DNA of 64,000 nucleotides. Origin: Dechloromonas sp. H13 (GTDB lineage Bacteria > Pseudomonadota > Gammaproteobacteria > Burkholderiales > Rhodocyclaceae). Position numbers and translations under genes: made by a program. Position 1 is the first letter of the stretch. The number at the start of each line of letters is the position of its first letter. The DNA lies in the NCBI RefSeq assembly GCF_009469615.1, contig NZ_SSXX01000003.1, positions 1-64,000 on the forward strand. The letters are read 5' to 3'. The notes beneath the pieces are model-generated. The model was not told the DNA's origin, ran no database searches, and saw only the letters and a program-made list of their open reading frames with translations. Shown here piece by piece: positions 1-10,209 of the stretch.

Positions 1-53
1 CCGACGTCGCCGAACTCGTCAACAAGCTTCGCAATGAAGCGAAAGTGATCTAA
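1..53 (+). CDS. etfB: Electron transfer flavoprotein beta subunit, C-terminal end (partial)
   Basis: Only the last 16 codons are present, reading [16 protein letters not shown] before a TAA stop at 51-53. This resembles the usual C-terminus of bacterial EtfB (a lysine-rich helix ending in NEAKVI). The identity is supported mainly by etfA starting 11 bases downstream, since etfB and etfA are almost always adjacent. The protein would pair with EtfA to carry electrons from acyl-CoA dehydrogenases to ETF-ubiquinone oxidoreductase. The start lies outside the window. Confidence 0.8.
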   Translation, partial: DVAELVNKLRNEAKVI

Positions 54-64
54 GGGGAAACACC

Positions 65-994
65 ATGACCATTCTCGTCATTGCCGAACACGACCACGTC
101 AGCCTCAAGGCCGCCACCCTCAACACCATCGCCGCCGCCACAAAGATCGGCGGCGACATCCACGTCCTCGTCGCCGGCGCCAACTGCCAGGCCGCCGCCC
201 AACAGGCCGCCGGCCTGCAGGGCGTCGCCAAGATAAAAGTCGCCGACGCCGCCCACTACCAGGACCAGACCGCCGAGAACCTCACCGCCCTCGTCATCGC
301 CCAGGCCGCCGGCTACAGCCACCTCCTCGCCCCGGCCACCACCTTCGGCAAGAACCTGCTGCCCCGGGTCGCCGCCCTGCTCGATGTCGCCCAGATCTCC
401 GAAATCACCGGCGTCGACAGCCCCGACACCTTCGTCCGTCCGATCTACGCCGGCAACGCCCTGGCCACGGTCAAGAGCGCCGATGCCGTCAAGGTCATCA
501 CCGTGCGTACCACCGCCTTCGATGCGGTCGCTGGCGGCAACAGTGCCGCCATCGAAGCCATCGCCGCAGCAAATGACACGGCCCAGACCACCCTGACCAA
601 CCGCGAGCTGACCAAGTCGGCGCGTCCCGAACTCGGCGCCGCCAAGATCATCGTCTCCGGCGGCCGCGGCCTGGGCAGCGGGGAGAACTACCACCAGTTG
701 CTCGAACCGCTCGCCGACAAGCTCGGCGCCGCGCTCGGCGCTTCCCGTGCTGCGGTCGATGCCGGCTTCGTGCCCAACGACTACCAGGTCGGGCAGACCG
801 GCAAGATCGTCGCGCCACAACTCTACCTGGCGATCGGCATCTCGGGGGCGATCCAGCACCTGGCCGGGATGAAGGACTCGAAGGTGATCGTCGCCATCAA
901 CAAGGATCCCGATGCGCCGATCTTCCAGGTCGCCGACTACGGACTCGTCGCCGACCTCTTTGAAACCGTGCCGCAATTGGCCGCCGCTGTTTAA
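65..994 (+). CDS. etfA: Electron transfer flavoprotein alpha subunit
   Basis: This 309-residue protein has the normal EtfA length. The C-terminal FAD domain is clear: [12 protein letters not shown] near residues 198-209, then the [23 protein letters not shown] block that binds FAD, and the closing [17 protein letters not shown]. It is the FAD-carrying partner of EtfB and receives electrons from acyl-CoA dehydrogenases in the cytoplasm. The gene follows etfB by 11 bases with a GGGGAAA ribosome site before ATG 65. It precedes an acyl-CoA dehydrogenase and ETF-QO, so the whole chain from substrate to quinone is encoded in one run. Confidence 0.97.
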   Translation: MTILVIAEHDHVSLKAATLNTIAAATKIGGDIHVLVAGANCQAAAQQAAGLQGVAKIKVADAAHYQDQTAENLTALVIAQAAGYSHLLAPATTFGKNLLPRVAALLDVAQISEITGVDSPDTFVRPIYAGNALATVKSADAVKVITVRTTAFDAVAGGNSAAIEAIAAANDTAQTTLTNRELTKSARPELGAAKIIVSGGRGLGSGENYHQLLEPLADKLGAALGASRAAVDAGFVPNDYQVGQTGKIVAPQLYLAIGISGAIQHLAGMKDSKVIVAINKDPDAPIFQVADYGLVADLFETVPQLAAAV

Positions 995-1021
995 ACCCAA
1001 AAATAACCAGGAGATACCCGT

Positions 1022-2800
1022 ATGAGTACCTATATCGCTCCGATCCGCGACATGCAGTTCGTCCTCAACGAGGTCGTCGGCCTCGAAGACATCTGCGCCC
1101 TGCCAGGCAACGAGGAGTGTTCCGTCGAACTCGTCGAGTCCATTCTCGACGAAGCCGCCAAGTTTGCCACCGGCGTCCTCGATCCGATCAACAAGGTCGG
1201 CGACCGTGTCGGTCACGTTTGCAAGGACGGCGTCGTGACCACGGCCGAAGGCTTCAAGGAGGCCTACAAGCTGTTCGCCGAAACGGGCTGGATGTCCATG
1301 CCCTTCTCGCCGGAATACGGCGGTCAGGGCCTGCCGGCGCTCGTCTCGATGGCCGTCAATGAAATGTGGAAGGGCGCCAACATGGCCTTCGGCCTGTGCC
1401 CGATGCTGACCGGCGGCGCCATCGAAGCCATCGCCCACCACGCCTCGGACGAACTGAAGCAGAAGTATCTGCCGAAGATGGTCGAAGGCACGTGGACCGG
1501 CACGATGAACCTGACCGAGCCGAATGCCGGCTCCGACCTCGCCGCCATTTCCTCCAAGGCCAAGGCGGTTGGCGACGGCAGCTATCTGGTCAGCGGCACC
1601 AAGATCTTCATCACCTGGGGCGAACACGACGTCGCCGAGAACATCATCCACCTCGTCCTGGCCCGCCTGCCGGACGCGCCGCCGGGACTGAAGGGCATTT
1701 CGCTCTTCCTGGTGCCGAAGTTCCTGGTCAATGACGACGGTTCGCTGGGCAAGCGTAACGACCTGATCTGCGCCTCGATCGAACACAAGCTGGGCATCCA
1801 CGGCAGCCCGACCGCCGTCATGTCCTACGGCGAGAAGGAAGGCGCCATCGGCTACCTGATCGGCGAAGAGAACAAGGGCGTCGGCTACATGTTCACGATG
1901 ATGAACCACGCCCGCGTCAACGTCGGCCTGGAAGGCGTCGGCATCGCCGAGCGTGCCTATCAGCATGCCCTGTGGTACGCCCGCGAGCGTGTTCAGGGCG
2001 CCATCATCGGCGACAAGTCCGGCGCGAAGAAGACCATCCTGCACCATCCGGATGTCCGCCGCCTGCTCATGGACTGCAAGGCCCGTACCGAAGCCATGCG
2101 CACGCTGGCCTATTACGGTGCGGCCAACATCGACAAGGCGCATGCCGGCGACGCCGCCGCGCAGGCCCGCATCGACCTGCTGACGCCGGTGATCAAGGGC
2201 TGGAGCACGGAGCAGGGCGTCGAGCTATCGTCTACCGCGCTGCAGGTGTTCGGCGGTGTCGGCTTCGTCGAGGAAACCGGCGCCGCGCAGTACTACCGCG
2301 ATTCGCGCATCACCACCATCTACGAAGGCACGACGGCCATCCAGGCCAACGACCTGGTCGGCCGCAAGCTGGCTCGCGAGAAGGTGCCCGGCGCCGCCAT
2401 GAAGGCGCTCATCGCCGAAATGTCGGCCACCGCCCTGGAACTCGAAGGCCAGGCCGGCCTGGCCGGTATCGCCGCCAACCTCAAGAGTGCCATTGCCGCG
2501 CAGCAGAAGGCCGTCGACTGGATCCTGGCGACCTATGAAGCCAACCCGGCTGCCGTCCATGCCGGCTCGGTGCCCTTCCTCAAGCAGACCGGCATCGTCG
2601 TCGGCGGCTGGCTGATGGCCAAGTCGGCCGCGATTGCCAGCGCCAAGCTGGCTGCCGGCAGCACCGATGACTTCTACAAGGCCAAGCTGGCCACGGCGAG
2701 CTACTTCGCCGCCCACCAACTGCCGTTTGCCGCTGCCTATGCCGCGGAAGTGACGGGCGGTGCCGAGTCGGTGTTCGGCTTGCCTGAAACCCTGTTCTGA
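1022..2800 (+). CDS. Acyl-CoA dehydrogenase (long, C-terminally extended type)
   Basis: The 592-residue protein belongs to the larger acyl-CoA dehydrogenase subfamily that has a C-terminal extension (the FadE5/DmdC-like group), rather than the roughly 380-residue short type. Visible motifs are [14 protein letters not shown] (FAD/substrate region near residue 165) and [20 protein letters not shown], which carries the likely catalytic glutamate (YEG) and FAD-contacting residues. It should oxidise an acyl-CoA to the 2-enoyl-CoA and pass electrons to EtfAB. The chain length or the exact substrate (fatty, phenyl-substituted or methylmercapto acyl-CoA) cannot be read from the sequence. It lies 27 bases after etfA with an AGGAGA site, so it is probably in the same operon. 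Confidence 0.93.
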   Translation: MSTYIAPIRDMQFVLNEVVGLEDICALPGNEECSVELVESILDEAAKFATGVLDPINKVGDRVGHVCKDGVVTTAEGFKEAYKLFAETGWMSMPFSPEYGGQGLPALVSMAVNEMWKGANMAFGLCPMLTGGAIEAIAHHASDELKQKYLPKMVEGTWTGTMNLTEPNAGSDLAAISSKAKAVGDGSYLVSGTKIFITWGEHDVAENIIHLVLARLPDAPPGLKGISLFLVPKFLVNDDGSLGKRNDLICASIEHKLGIHGSPTAVMSYGEKEGAIGYLIGEENKGVGYMFTMMNHARVNVGLEGVGIAERAYQHALWYARERVQGAIIGDKSGAKKTILHHPDVRRLLMDCKARTEAMRTLAYYGAANIDKAHAGDAAAQARIDLLTPVIKGWSTEQGVELSSTALQVFGGVGFVEETGAAQYYRDSRITTIYEGTTAIQANDLVGRKLAREKVPGAAMKALIAEMSATALELEGQAGLAGIAANLKSAIAAQQKAVDWILATYEANPAAVHAGSVPFLKQTGIVVGGWLMAKSAAIASAKLAAGSTDDFYKAKLATASYFAAHQLPFAAAYAAEVTGGAESVFGLPETLF

Positions 2801-2808
2801 GCCCGGCC

Positions 2809-4446
2809 ATGCGTACCGATCGCGATGCGATGGAATACGATGTCGTGATCGTCGGCGGCGGCCCTTCGGGGCTGTCTTCGGCGATCCGCATCAAGCAGCT
2901 GGCGGCCGCGGCCGGCAAGGAAGTTTCGGTCTGCCTGCTGGAAAAGGGCTCCGAGATCGGCGCCCACATCCTGTCCGGCGCCGTGCTCGAACCGCACGCG
3001 CTGGCCGAGCTGTTCCCCGATTGGCAGGACCGTGGCGCGCCGCTCAACACGCCGGCTGGCGAGGACCGCCTGCTCTACCTGAGCGAGACGGGCTCGTTCA
3101 AGCTGCCGACGCCGCCGCAGATGGGCAACCACGGCAATTACATCATCAGCCTCGGCAACCTGGCGCGCTGGCTCGGTGAGCAGGCCGAAGCGCTCGGCGT
3201 CGAGATTTACCCCGGCTTCGCCGCCGCCGAAGTGCTCTACCACGAGGACGGTTCGGTCAAGGGCGTCGCCACCGGCGACCTCGGCATCGGTAAGGACGGC
3301 CAGCCCGGCCACAACTTCCAGCCGGGCATGGAACTGCACGCCCGGCAGACGATCTTCGCCGAGGGTTGCCGCGGTTCGCTGACCAAGGAACTGTGGGCGA
3401 AATTCGACCTGCGCGACGGCGTCGATCCGCAGACCTACGGCATCGGCATCAAGGAGCTTTGGGAAATCGACCCGGCGAAGCACCAGCCGGGGCTCATCGT
3501 CCATACCGTCGGCTGGCCGCTGCAGAGCGACACCTACGGCGGTTCCTTCCTCTACCACCTGGAAAACAACCTGGTGGCGGTCGGCATGGTCGTCGGCCTC
3601 GATTACAAAAATCCGTGGCTGTCGCCCTACGAGGAATTCCAGCGTTACAAGACGCATCCGGCCATCCGCGGCACTTTCGAGGGCGGCCGGCGGATTTCCT
3701 ACGGCGCCCGCGCGCTGTCGGAAGGCGGCTACCAGTCGGTCCCGAAACTGACCTTCCCGGGCGGCCTGCTGATCGGCGATACCGCCGGCTTCCTCAACGT
3801 GCCGAAGATCAAGGGCACGCATATGGCGATGAAGTCGGGCATGGTCGCCGCCGAAGCCGTGTTCCAACACCTGTTCAGGGAAGGCGCCGGTCCGGAAGCC
3901 ACCGAGTATGCCGAGCAGATCAAGAAGTCGTGGCTGTGGGACGAGTTGTACAAGGTGCGCAACATCCGCCCGGCCTTCAAGTGGGGCCTTTGGGGCGCGC
4001 TGGCCTATGGCGCGATCGACACCTACGTGTTCAAGGGCAAGGCGCCGTGGACCCTGCATCACCACGAGGACCACACGCAGCTCGGCGACAAGAACAGCCA
4101 TCCGAAGATCGCCTACCCGAAGCCGGACGGCAAGCTGACCTTCGACCGCCTGTCGTCGGTCTTCCTCTCGGCCACCAACCACGAGGAAAACCAGCAGTGC
4201 CACCTGCGCCTGAAGGACGAGAGCGTCGCCATCAGCGTCAATTATGCGAAGTTCGGTGCGCCGGAAACGCGCTATTGCCCGGCCGGCGTCTATGAAATCC
4301 TCGGCGAGGAGGAGGGCAAGCCGCGCCTGCAGATCAACGGCCAGAACTGCCTGCACTGCAAGACCTGCGACATCAAGGACCCGACCCAGAACATCAACTG
4401 GACGGTGCCGGAAGGCGGTGGTGGGCCGAACTATCCAAACATGTAG
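2809..4446 (+). CDS. Electron transfer flavoprotein-ubiquinone oxidoreductase
   Basis: This 545-residue flavoprotein has an N-terminal dinucleotide fold ([16 protein letters not shown], about residues 12-27). Its C-terminal [4Fe-4S] domain has cysteines in CHLRL, CPAGVY and [15 protein letters not shown], and the protein ends PNYPNM as is typical for the family. It takes electrons from reduced EtfAB and delivers them to quinone at the membrane, completing the chain encoded upstream. ATG 2809 begins 8 bases after the dehydrogenase stop. A second in-frame ATG at 2830 is also possible because neither has a strong ribosome site. Confidence 0.97.
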   Translation: MRTDRDAMEYDVVIVGGGPSGLSSAIRIKQLAAAAGKEVSVCLLEKGSEIGAHILSGAVLEPHALAELFPDWQDRGAPLNTPAGEDRLLYLSETGSFKLPTPPQMGNHGNYIISLGNLARWLGEQAEALGVEIYPGFAAAEVLYHEDGSVKGVATGDLGIGKDGQPGHNFQPGMELHARQTIFAEGCRGSLTKELWAKFDLRDGVDPQTYGIGIKELWEIDPAKHQPGLIVHTVGWPLQSDTYGGSFLYHLENNLVAVGMVVGLDYKNPWLSPYEEFQRYKTHPAIRGTFEGGRRISYGARALSEGGYQSVPKLTFPGGLLIGDTAGFLNVPKIKGTHMAMKSGMVAAEAVFQHLFREGAGPEATEYAEQIKKSWLWDELYKVRNIRPAFKWGLWGALAYGAIDTYVFKGKAPWTLHHHEDHTQLGDKNSHPKIAYPKPDGKLTFDRLSSVFLSATNHEENQQCHLRLKDESVAISVNYAKFGAPETRYCPAGVYEILGEEEGKPRLQINGQNCLHCKTCDIKDPTQNINWTVPEGGGGPNYPNM

Positions 4447-4558
4447 CGATTGACCGGGGCGACGGCGGCCTTGCTGCGGTCGACCCGGAAAAAACCCATA
4501 AAACCAAGAGAACAGCAGCGCTTTTTCAATTTATTCAACGGAGTTTCGAGGAGGTTTC

Positions 4559-4873
4559 ATGTCCCAATCCAACATCTACGCGAAGATCCGGAGCAATCCG
4601 AAATTCGCCGAAATGGTCGGCAAGCGCACGCGCTTTGCGATCCTGCTATCGCTGATCGTGCTCGTGCCGTACTACACCTACATGCTGCTCGTCTCGCTGC
4701 AGCCGCAGCTGTTCGCGGCCAAGATCAGCGAAGGCAGCGTCATCACCATCGGCTGGCCGATCGCCGCGCTGATCGTCTTTGGCGGCTGGCTGCTGACCGG
4801 CGTCTACGTCAGCCGTGCCAACGGCGAATTCGATTCGCTGAACGAGGAAGTCCTCAAGGAGGCGCGCAAATGA
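4559..4873 (+). CDS. yjcH: DUF485 inner membrane protein (YjcH)
   Basis: This 104-residue protein has the DUF485/YjcH layout. A short cytoplasmic head ([18 protein letters not shown]) is followed by two transmembrane helices at about residues 26-46 and 62-80, and then a charged tail ([20 protein letters not shown]). YjcH is almost always found directly before the acetate permease gene actP. The two genes overlap here by 4 bases (ATGA at 4870-4873), which points to translational coupling. The molecular role of YjcH is not established. A strong GAGGAGG ribosome site precedes ATG 4559. Confidence 0.93.
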   Translation: MSQSNIYAKIRSNPKFAEMVGKRTRFAILLSLIVLVPYYTYMLLVSLQPQLFAAKISEGSVITIGWPIAALIVFGGWLLTGVYVSRANGEFDSLNEEVLKEARK

Positions 4874-6543
4874 AACGCTCGATCACCGCATTGATCGCCG
4901 GCAGCCTGCTGGCCGTCTCGTTCACCGTTCTTGCGGCCCCGGGCGCCATCGAGGGGGTCCAGAAGCAGCCGATCAATTTCAGCGCCATCGCCATGTTCAT
5001 GGTCTTCGTCATCGCCACGCTCGGTATCACCAAGTGGGCGGCCGGCAAGACCAAGTCGACGGCTGACTTCTACACCGCCGGCGGCGGCATCACCGGCTTC
5101 CAGAACGGCCTGGCCATCGCCGGCGACTACATGTCCGCCGCGACCCTGCTCGGCCTGACCTCGATGGTCTATTTCAAGGGCTACGACGGCTTCATCTACG
5201 CCGTCTGCTTCTTCATCGGCTGGCCGATCATCCTGTTCCTGATGGCGGAGCGTCTGCGCAACCTCGGCAAGTTCACCTTCGCCGACATCGCTTCGTACCG
5301 TCTCGACCAGAACCGCATCCGCACCTTCGCGGCGATGGGCTCGCTGACCGTCGTCTGCTTCTATCTGATCGTCCAGATGGTCGGCGCCGGCCAGTTGATC
5401 CAGCTGCTCTTCGGTCTCGAGTACAACTATGCTGTTGTCGTCGTCGGCGTGCTGATGATGGTGTACGTGACCTTCGGCGGCATGACTGCGACCACCTGGG
5501 TGCAGATCATCAAGGCCTGCCTGTTGCTCGGCGGCGGCATCACGCTGATGCTGCTGACCATGGCGCAATTCGGCTGGTCCTTCGAGAACCTGTTCACCAA
5601 GGCCATCGAGTCGCACAAGATGGGCGAAAAGCTGATGGTTCCGGGTTCGCTGATGGCTGATCCGATCTCCGCGCTGTCGCTGTCGCTCGGCCTGCTGTTC
5701 GGTACCGCCGGCCTGCCGCACATCATGATGCGCTTCTTCACCGTGCCGAACGCCAAGGAAGCTCGCAAATCGGTGTTCTACGCCACCGGCTTCATTGGCC
5801 TGTTCTTCCTGGTCACGATGATTCTCGGCGCCGCGGCGATCACCATCGTCGGCACCAATCCGGCCTTCTTCGAGGGCGGCCAGGTCGGCGGCAAGCTGAT
5901 CGGCGGCGGCAACATGCCGGTCATGCACCTCGCCAAGGCGGTCGGCGGCGACATCTTCCTCGGCTTCCTGTCGGCGGTCGCTTTCGCCACCATCCTCGCC
6001 GTCGTCTCCGGTCTCGCGCTGGCTGGTGCTTCCGCCATCTCGCACGACCTCTACGCCCGCGTCATCAAGAAGGGCACGGCGACCAGCGCCCAGGAAATGA
6101 AGGTGACCCGCTTCGCCTCCGTCGGTCTCGGCATCACTGCCATCCTGCTCGGCATCGCCTTCAAGGACCAGAACGTGCTGTTCCTCGTCGCGCTCGCCTT
6201 CGGCGTCGCCTCGTCGGTCAACTTCCCGGTGCTGATCCTGTCGATGTACTGGAAGGGCCTGACCACGCGCGGCGCGCTGTGGGGCGGCATCGCCGGCCTG
6301 GTGTCGTCGGTGGGTCTGGTCGTCCTGTCGCCGACCGTGTGGGTCAAGATCCTCGGCAACAAGGCCGCGATCTTCCCCTACGACCATCCGGCCATCGTCT
6401 CGATGTCGCTCGCCTTCTTCGTCACCTGGCTGCTGTCGGTCACCGACAAGAGCGCCCGCGCCGCCAAGGAGGCCGAGGCCTACGACGAGCAGTTCGTCCG
6501 TGCCCAGACCGGGCTCGGCGCTGCCGGCGCGCACGCGCACTAA
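4870..6543 (+). CDS. actP: Cation/acetate symporter
   Basis: This 557-residue sodium:solute symporter has an N-terminal signal-like segment ([20 protein letters not shown]) and about 13 membrane helices. Typical ActP features are [19 protein letters not shown] and [11 protein letters not shown] in the first core helix, and [19 protein letters not shown]. It takes up acetate and related short carboxylates with a cation. The reading frame is open upstream to 4450, but the start at 4870 is chosen because it overlaps the yjcH stop and gives the normal signal-bearing N-terminus. Two terminators follow at once. Confidence 0.96.
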   Translation: MKRSITALIAGSLLAVSFTVLAAPGAIEGVQKQPINFSAIAMFMVFVIATLGITKWAAGKTKSTADFYTAGGGITGFQNGLAIAGDYMSAATLLGLTSMVYFKGYDGFIYAVCFFIGWPIILFLMAERLRNLGKFTFADIASYRLDQNRIRTFAAMGSLTVVCFYLIVQMVGAGQLIQLLFGLEYNYAVVVVGVLMMVYVTFGGMTATTWVQIIKACLLLGGGITLMLLTMAQFGWSFENLFTKAIESHKMGEKLMVPGSLMADPISALSLSLGLLFGTAGLPHIMMRFFTVPNAKEARKSVFYATGFIGLFFLVTMILGAAAITIVGTNPAFFEGGQVGGKLIGGGNMPVMHLAKAVGGDIFLGFLSAVAFATILAVVSGLALAGASAISHDLYARVIKKGTATSAQEMKVTRFASVGLGITAILLGIAFKDQNVLFLVALAFGVASSVNFPVLILSMYWKGLTTRGALWGGIAGLVSSVGLVVLSPTVWVKILGNKAAIFPYDHPAIVSMSLAFFVTWLLSVTDKSARAAKEAEAYDEQFVRAQTGLGAAGAHAH

Positions 6544-6595
6544 GCAACTCTGCGGGAGAGACTTCGGAGAACAGCACCGTCGTCTCGTTCCTTTC

Positions 6596-6621
6596 GGGGG
6601 CCCTCGGGCCCCCTTTTTTTT
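6596..6621 (+). terminator. Intrinsic terminator after actP (first of two)
   Basis: A GC-only hairpin (GGGGGCC paired with GGCCCCC, loop CTCG) is followed directly by eight Ts at 6614-6621. It begins 53 bases after the actP stop and is oriented to end the yjcH-actP transcript. Confidence 0.9.
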
Positions 6622-6664
6622 GGTTCATCGCGCCTTCTCCGGGGAAGCGCGATGAACCTTTTTT
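6622..6664 (+). terminator. Second tandem intrinsic terminator after actP
   Basis: A perfect 12-bp stem (GGTTCATCGCGC at 6622-6633 and its complement at 6647-6658) with a 13-base loop is followed by six Ts at 6659-6664. It starts immediately after the T-run of the first terminator. On the - strand the hairpin is followed by As rather than Ts, so it would not be a classical intrinsic terminator for minE. Confidence 0.85.
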
Positions 6665-6665
6665 C

Positions 6666-6920
6666 TCAGGCCTTTTCCGGCAGCTCGATCTTGACTTCGA
6701 GGACCTCGTAGCGGTCCTGCTTTTCCAGCGAAACGCGGATGTCGTCGGGGTTCACCTTGACGTACTTGGAGATCACGGCGATCAGTTCGCGCTGCAGGTC
6801 GGGCAGGAAGTTGGCGCGGCCGCCGCCGTCGCGCTCGTGGGCGATGATGAGCTGCAGGCGCTCCTTGGCGACCTGCGCGGTTTTCGGCTGGTTACCGAAC
6901 AGTTTCTGGAGCCAGGACAT
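6666..6920 (-). CDS. minE: Cell division topological specificity factor MinE
   Basis: The 84-residue protein has the MinE order. An N-terminal amphipathic/anti-MinCD segment ([30 protein letters not shown]) is followed by the dimerisation domain with [20 protein letters not shown]. It stimulates MinD ATPase and drives the pole-to-pole oscillation that keeps the division inhibitor away from midcell. It starts one base after the minD stop, so its ribosome site lies inside minD. It is the last gene of the minCDE operon. Confidence 0.97.
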   Translation of the reverse strand: MSWLQKLFGNQPKTAQVAKERLQLIIAHERDGGGRANFLPDLQRELIAVISKYVKVNPDDIRVSLEKQDRYEVLEVKIELPEKA

Positions 6921-6921
6921 C

Positions 6922-7737
6922 TCACTTGCCTCCGAACAGGCGCTTCAACAGGCCCGGCTTGACGTAGTCGACGAAGCGCAGCGGCTTGTCCTCGCCGAGG
7001 AAGCGGGCGATCACGTCGTGGTAGGCCTCGGCGGCGTCGGTGTCCTTCTGGTGGATGACCGGTGCGCCCTGGTTGGAGGCCTGCAGCACTTCCTCGGATT
7101 CGGGAATGACGCCGATGATCGGCACGCGCAGGATTTCCTGGATGTCCTTGTAAGAAAGCATTTCGCCAGCCTCGACACGGGCCGGGTTGTAGCGGGTGAT
7201 GAGCAGGTGTTCCTTGACCGGCTCACGGCCCTCGATGGCGCGCCGCGACTTGGCCTGCAGGATGCCGAGGATGCGGTCGGAGTCGCGCACTGAGGAGACC
7301 TCGGGGTTGGTGACGACGAGCGCCTCGTCGGCGAAGGTCAGCGCCATCACGGCGCCCGATTCGATGCCGGCCGGCGAGTCGCAGACGATGTAGTCGAAGC
7401 CCTGGTGTTCCAGCTCCTTGAGCACGCGCTCGACGCCGGCCTCGTTCAGCGCGTCCTTGTCGCGCGTCTGCGAGGCGGGCAGCACCCACAGGTTCTCGCA
7501 GTGCTTGTCCTTGATCAGCGCCTGGGTCAGCGTTGCTTCGCCGTTGATGACGTTGATCAGGTCGTAGACGACGCGTCGCTCGCAGCCCATGATCAGGTCG
7601 AGGTTGCGCAGGCCGACGTCGAAGTCGATGACGGCGGTCTTGAAGCCGCGCTGCGCGAGGCCGGTGGAAAAGCTGGCGCTGGTGGTGGTCTTGCCGACCC
7701 CGCCCTTGCCGGAAGTGACGACGATGATTCGGGTCAT
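6922..7737 (-). CDS. minD: Septum site-determining ATPase MinD
   Basis: This 271-residue ParA/MinD-family ATPase has the deviant Walker A motif [13 protein letters not shown] at residues 10-22, and the [10 protein letters not shown] and [13 protein letters not shown] blocks. The C-terminal amphipathic membrane-targeting helix is the run [14 protein letters not shown]-bound MinD dimers bind the membrane, recruit MinC and are released by MinE. It lies between minC and minE in the usual order. Confidence 0.98.
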   Translation of the reverse strand: MTRIIVVTSGKGGVGKTTTSASFSTGLAQRGFKTAVIDFDVGLRNLDLIMGCERRVVYDLINVINGEATLTQALIKDKHCENLWVLPASQTRDKDALNEAGVERVLKELEHQGFDYIVCDSPAGIESGAVMALTFADEALVVTNPEVSSVRDSDRILGILQAKSRRAIEGREPVKEHLLITRYNPARVEAGEMLSYKDIQEILRVPIIGVIPESEEVLQASNQGAPVIHQKDTDAAEAYHDVIARFLGEDKPLRFVDYVKPGLLKRLFGGK

Positions 7738-7779
7738 GTGATGTTCTCGCTGGGGAAGTTGCTGGAAGTTATTGAATGT

Positions 7780-8568
7780 TTAGCGGAGCGCCAGGGCGGC
7801 GACGTCGAGGCGCAGTTCGCCGCCGTCGTCGCGCAGGCTGATGGTGGTCGGCTGGCGCGTCAGTTCGTCGGGCACGCCGGCCTCGAAAGTGCGGTAGATG
7901 CCGGCGACGGAAACCAGTTCGGCCTCCATGCTGGTGGTGAAGATGCGTGCTTCCTTGTCGCCGCTGGCGCCGGCCAGCGCGCGGCCGCGCAGCGGGGCGT
8001 AGACGTGGATGTTGCCGTCGGCGATGACTTCGGCACCGGCGCTGATCATGGCGGTGACGACCAGGTCGCCGCCGCGCGCATAGAAGCGCTGGCCGGAACG
8101 CAGCGGCTTGTCGAGGATGACGGTGCGCGGTGGGGGTTCGGGTGCTGCCGCCGTGGCCGGTGGCGCTGGCTCGGGCACTGGCGGGGCGGCGGGCGCGACC
8201 GATTCGGCGGCAGGGGATTCTTCGACAGTCCTGGCGCGGGGCGGGCGGCTCAGGGCGTCGGCGCCGACCGCCGGCAGGCCGGCCGCCGCGGCTTCCGCCG
8301 CCAGCGCATCCGGCAGCCCGCGCGTGGCGACGGCGGCGAGGCCCGAACTGCGCAGCAGGTCGCGGATCTGTCCCCAGTCGATGGCGTCCGGGAGATGCTC
8401 GGCCTTGCTGAAATCGAGGACCGCCAGCTCGTTCTCGAAGAAATCCGGGCTGTTGCCGGTGAGTTCGGCCAGTGCGGCGTGCAGCGTGGCGGGGTCGGTG
8501 GTGCGGAGTTGCGTCTGGATGATCTTGAGCGAGGTGCCCTTGAACTGGATCGGTGAGTCTTTTGCCAT
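7780..8568 (-). CDS. minC: Septum site-determining protein MinC
   Basis: The 262-residue protein starts [11 protein letters not shown], which matches the usual MinC N-terminus. Earlier in-frame starts up to 8796 are rejected because they add non-homologous sequence. The N-terminal FtsZ-antagonist domain spans about residues 1-100. It is followed by a long Pro/Ala-rich linker (about 115-150). The C-terminal beta-helix domain has [40 protein letters not shown] and LVSVAGIYR, which bind MinD. MinC blocks FtsZ polymerisation at the poles. The linker is longer and richer in proline and alanine than in E. coli MinC. Confidence 0.96.
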   Translation of the reverse strand: MAKDSPIQFKGTSLKIIQTQLRTTDPATLHAALAELTGNSPDFFENELAVLDFSKAEHLPDAIDWGQIRDLLRSSGLAAVATRGLPDALAAEAAAAGLPAVGADALSRPPRARTVEESPAAESVAPAAPPVPEPAPPATAAAPEPPPRTVILDKPLRSGQRFYARGGDLVVTAMISAGAEVIADGNIHVYAPLRGRALAGASGDKEARIFTTSMEAELVSVAGIYRTFEAGVPDELTRQPTTISLRDDGGELRLDVAALALR

Positions 8569-8599
8569 GCCTGCTGCGGTGTTGCGGGTAACGGCGGCA

Positions 8600-8605
8600 A
8601 TTATC
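8600..8605 (-). promoter_or_regulatory. Possible -10 element of the minCDE operon
   Basis: On the - strand GATAAT lies 32 bases upstream of the minC start, in an AT-richer patch of an otherwise GC-rich intergenic region. No convincing -35 hexamer is visible, so this is tentative. Confidence 0.35.
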
Positions 8606-8785
8606 CCACAGGCCTGTCGCGAAAAATGAAAATTGGCTGTTTTCGGGCGTCGACCGCAACCGGCCGCGAATGATCCATTACCCCTCGCCGACTTGTGGTC
8701 ATGGGCGATTCGCATCAAGGAAAGCGTCCGCCGGCCCCGGCAGAATTCGCCCATGCCATTCCGGCAAGCCACCCGAGGAGCTAAG

Positions 8786-9052
8786 ATGCAAGCCATTCAT
8801 GTCTGCAACCACACCACCCCTGAAGCCCTTTATCCCTTCGACGCGCGCGGCATCGCCAAGCGTTTCCGCCATGCCGCCATCTTCGGCGCGCTGGATGCGC
8901 TGCAGCCCGGCGAGACCATGCGCTTCTGCAACGACCACGATCCGCTGCCGCTGCTCGCCCAGCTGCAGGCCCGCTACGGAGAGCACTTGAACATCGAGTA
9001 CAAGCAGCGCGAGCCGGGCGCCATCGTGATCGACTTCGCGGTCGTCAGCTGA
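8786..9052 (+). CDS. DUF2249 domain protein
   Basis: This 88-residue protein fits the DUF2249 family, a small alpha/beta TusA-like fold. The features seen are a hydrophobic strand, a helix with [31 protein letters not shown] and a final strand ending [11 protein letters not shown]2249 proteins are common in denitrifying and microaerobic bacteria, often near hemerythrin, NnrS or oxidase genes, but no reaction is established. ATG 8786 is chosen for its GAGGAG site at 8775-8780 and because homology begins there; the frame is open from 8633. The next gene starts with no gap, so the two are probably cotranscribed. Confidence 0.85.
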   Translation: MQAIHVCNHTTPEALYPFDARGIAKRFRHAAIFGALDALQPGETMRFCNDHDPLPLLAQLQARYGEHLNIEYKQREPGAIVIDFAVVS

Positions 9053-10177
9053 TTGCTCCAGACCGCGAGCCTGACCCTTCTCGCCTTGCTGGGCAGCGCC
9101 GTTCTGGCGCTGAGCGGGACAGGCTCGCCGCTGGCGGTGGCGCACCTGGCGTTCGCCGTTGGCATCGTGCCGCTGATCTTCGCGGCCATGAGTCATTTCG
9201 TGCCGGTGCTGACGCGCACCGGCGACCCCGGACGGTCGATCGCCCGCCTGCCCGCCGTCGCGCAGGCGGCCGGGCTGGTCGCCGTCGCCGCCATGCAGGG
9301 CTGGCTGCCGCACGGGCTGCTGCATGTGGCGGCTGCGGTTGACCTCTTCCTGACGGCCATTCTGCTCAACTGGATCGCCGGCCGGGCGCGCGCCAGCCTC
9401 GGTTCGCCGCATCCCGGCTGGCGCTGGTACGGCGTCGCCCTCGGCTGCCTGATGCTGGCCTTGCTGGCGGCGCTGCTGATCCCGCTCTGGCCGCAATACT
9501 GGAAGGCGCTGCGCATCTTCCACCTGCATCTGAACGCCCTCGGGCTGGTCGGCCTGGCGGCGCTCGGCACCTTGCCCGTGCTGCTGCCGACGGCGCTCGG
9601 CAAGCCCGACCCCGAAGCCGGCAGCTGGTTGCGCCGCCGGCTCTGGCTGGTGGCTGGCGGGGCGCTGGTGATCGCCACCGGGGCCGCGGTCATCTGGCCG
9701 TTCGCGGCGCCGGGCGCGGCCTTGCTGCTGGTCGCCGCCCTCGGCCTGGTCGGGCAGTGGGGAAGGCGCTTCGGATTCCGGGTCATGCTCGCCGACGGGG
9801 TCGCCGCGTCCCTGCTGGCGGCGGTGACCGGCCTGCTGCTGACGCTAGCGGCCGGCGTGGCGCATGGGGCCGGGCTGCTGCCGGCACATCCGACGCTGCT
9901 CGCCTGGGGCGCCGGCTTCCTGCTGCCGCTGGTGACCGGGGCGCTCAGCCAGCTGTTGCCGGTCTGGCGCTGGCCGGGGCCGGCCGTGCCGGTGCGCCGC
10001 CTGATGCGCGACAAACTGGCCGCCACCGGCGGCTGGCGGGCGCTCTTGTTCCTTGCGGCGGCGCTGGCCCTGCTGGCCGGTTTCGACGTCGTCGCCGGGC
10101 CGCTGGTGGCCGGCGGATTGCTCCTGTTCGTCGGTGGGCTGTTGCAAGCCGTGCGTGTGTCGCGGTCGACGCGGTAA
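9053..10177 (+). CDS. Polytopic membrane protein, NnrS/heme-protein-like
   Basis: This 374-residue protein has about 12 predicted membrane helices and several intramembrane histidines (for example AAMSHFVPVLTR near residue 47 and FHLHLNALGLVG near 157). That pattern resembles heme- or copper-binding membrane proteins of the NnrS or oxidase-subunit-I type. The family assignment is an inference from that pattern, not a recognised signature. It begins with TTG directly after the DUF2249 stop, which suggests coupling. Its gene partner favours a role in respiration or nitric-oxide/metal stress, but the function is not known. Confidence 0.55.
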   Translation: MLQTASLTLLALLGSAVLALSGTGSPLAVAHLAFAVGIVPLIFAAMSHFVPVLTRTGDPGRSIARLPAVAQAAGLVAVAAMQGWLPHGLLHVAAAVDLFLTAILLNWIAGRARASLGSPHPGWRWYGVALGCLMLALLAALLIPLWPQYWKALRIFHLHLNALGLVGLAALGTLPVLLPTALGKPDPEAGSWLRRRLWLVAGGALVIATGAAVIWPFAAPGAALLLVAALGLVGQWGRRFGFRVMLADGVAASLLAAVTGLLLTLAAGVAHGAGLLPAHPTLLAWGAGFLLPLVTGALSQLLPVWRWPGPAVPVRRLMRDKLAATGGWRALLFLAAALALLAGFDVVAGPLVAGGLLLFVGGLLQAVRVSRSTR

Positions 10178-10180
10178 AAT
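10175..10180 (+). promoter_or_regulatory. Possible -10 element for thrC
   Basis: TAAAAT lies 29 bases before the thrC ATG and just after the stop of the upstream membrane protein gene. It is the only AT-rich hexamer there. There is no clear -35 at the expected distance. Confidence 0.35.
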
Positions 10181-10209
10181 CGCCGTTTTTCGCTTTTCAG
10201 GGCTTCGCC

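Noticed and set aside
50..2143. Long antisense open frame (697 codons) across etfA and the acyl-CoA dehydrogenase
   Set aside because: It is a high-GC shadow of two well-supported genes, low in recognisable motifs and rich in Asp/Gly/Val repeats typical of antisense frames.
4450..4869. Upstream extension of the actP frame
   Set aside because: It overlaps yjcH in another frame, and the ActP N-terminus with signal segment clearly starts at 4870.
4804..6540. Antisense open frame (578 codons) opposite actP
   Set aside because: Composition is dominated by Asp, Glu, Gly, His and Arg without motifs. actP on the + strand is certain.
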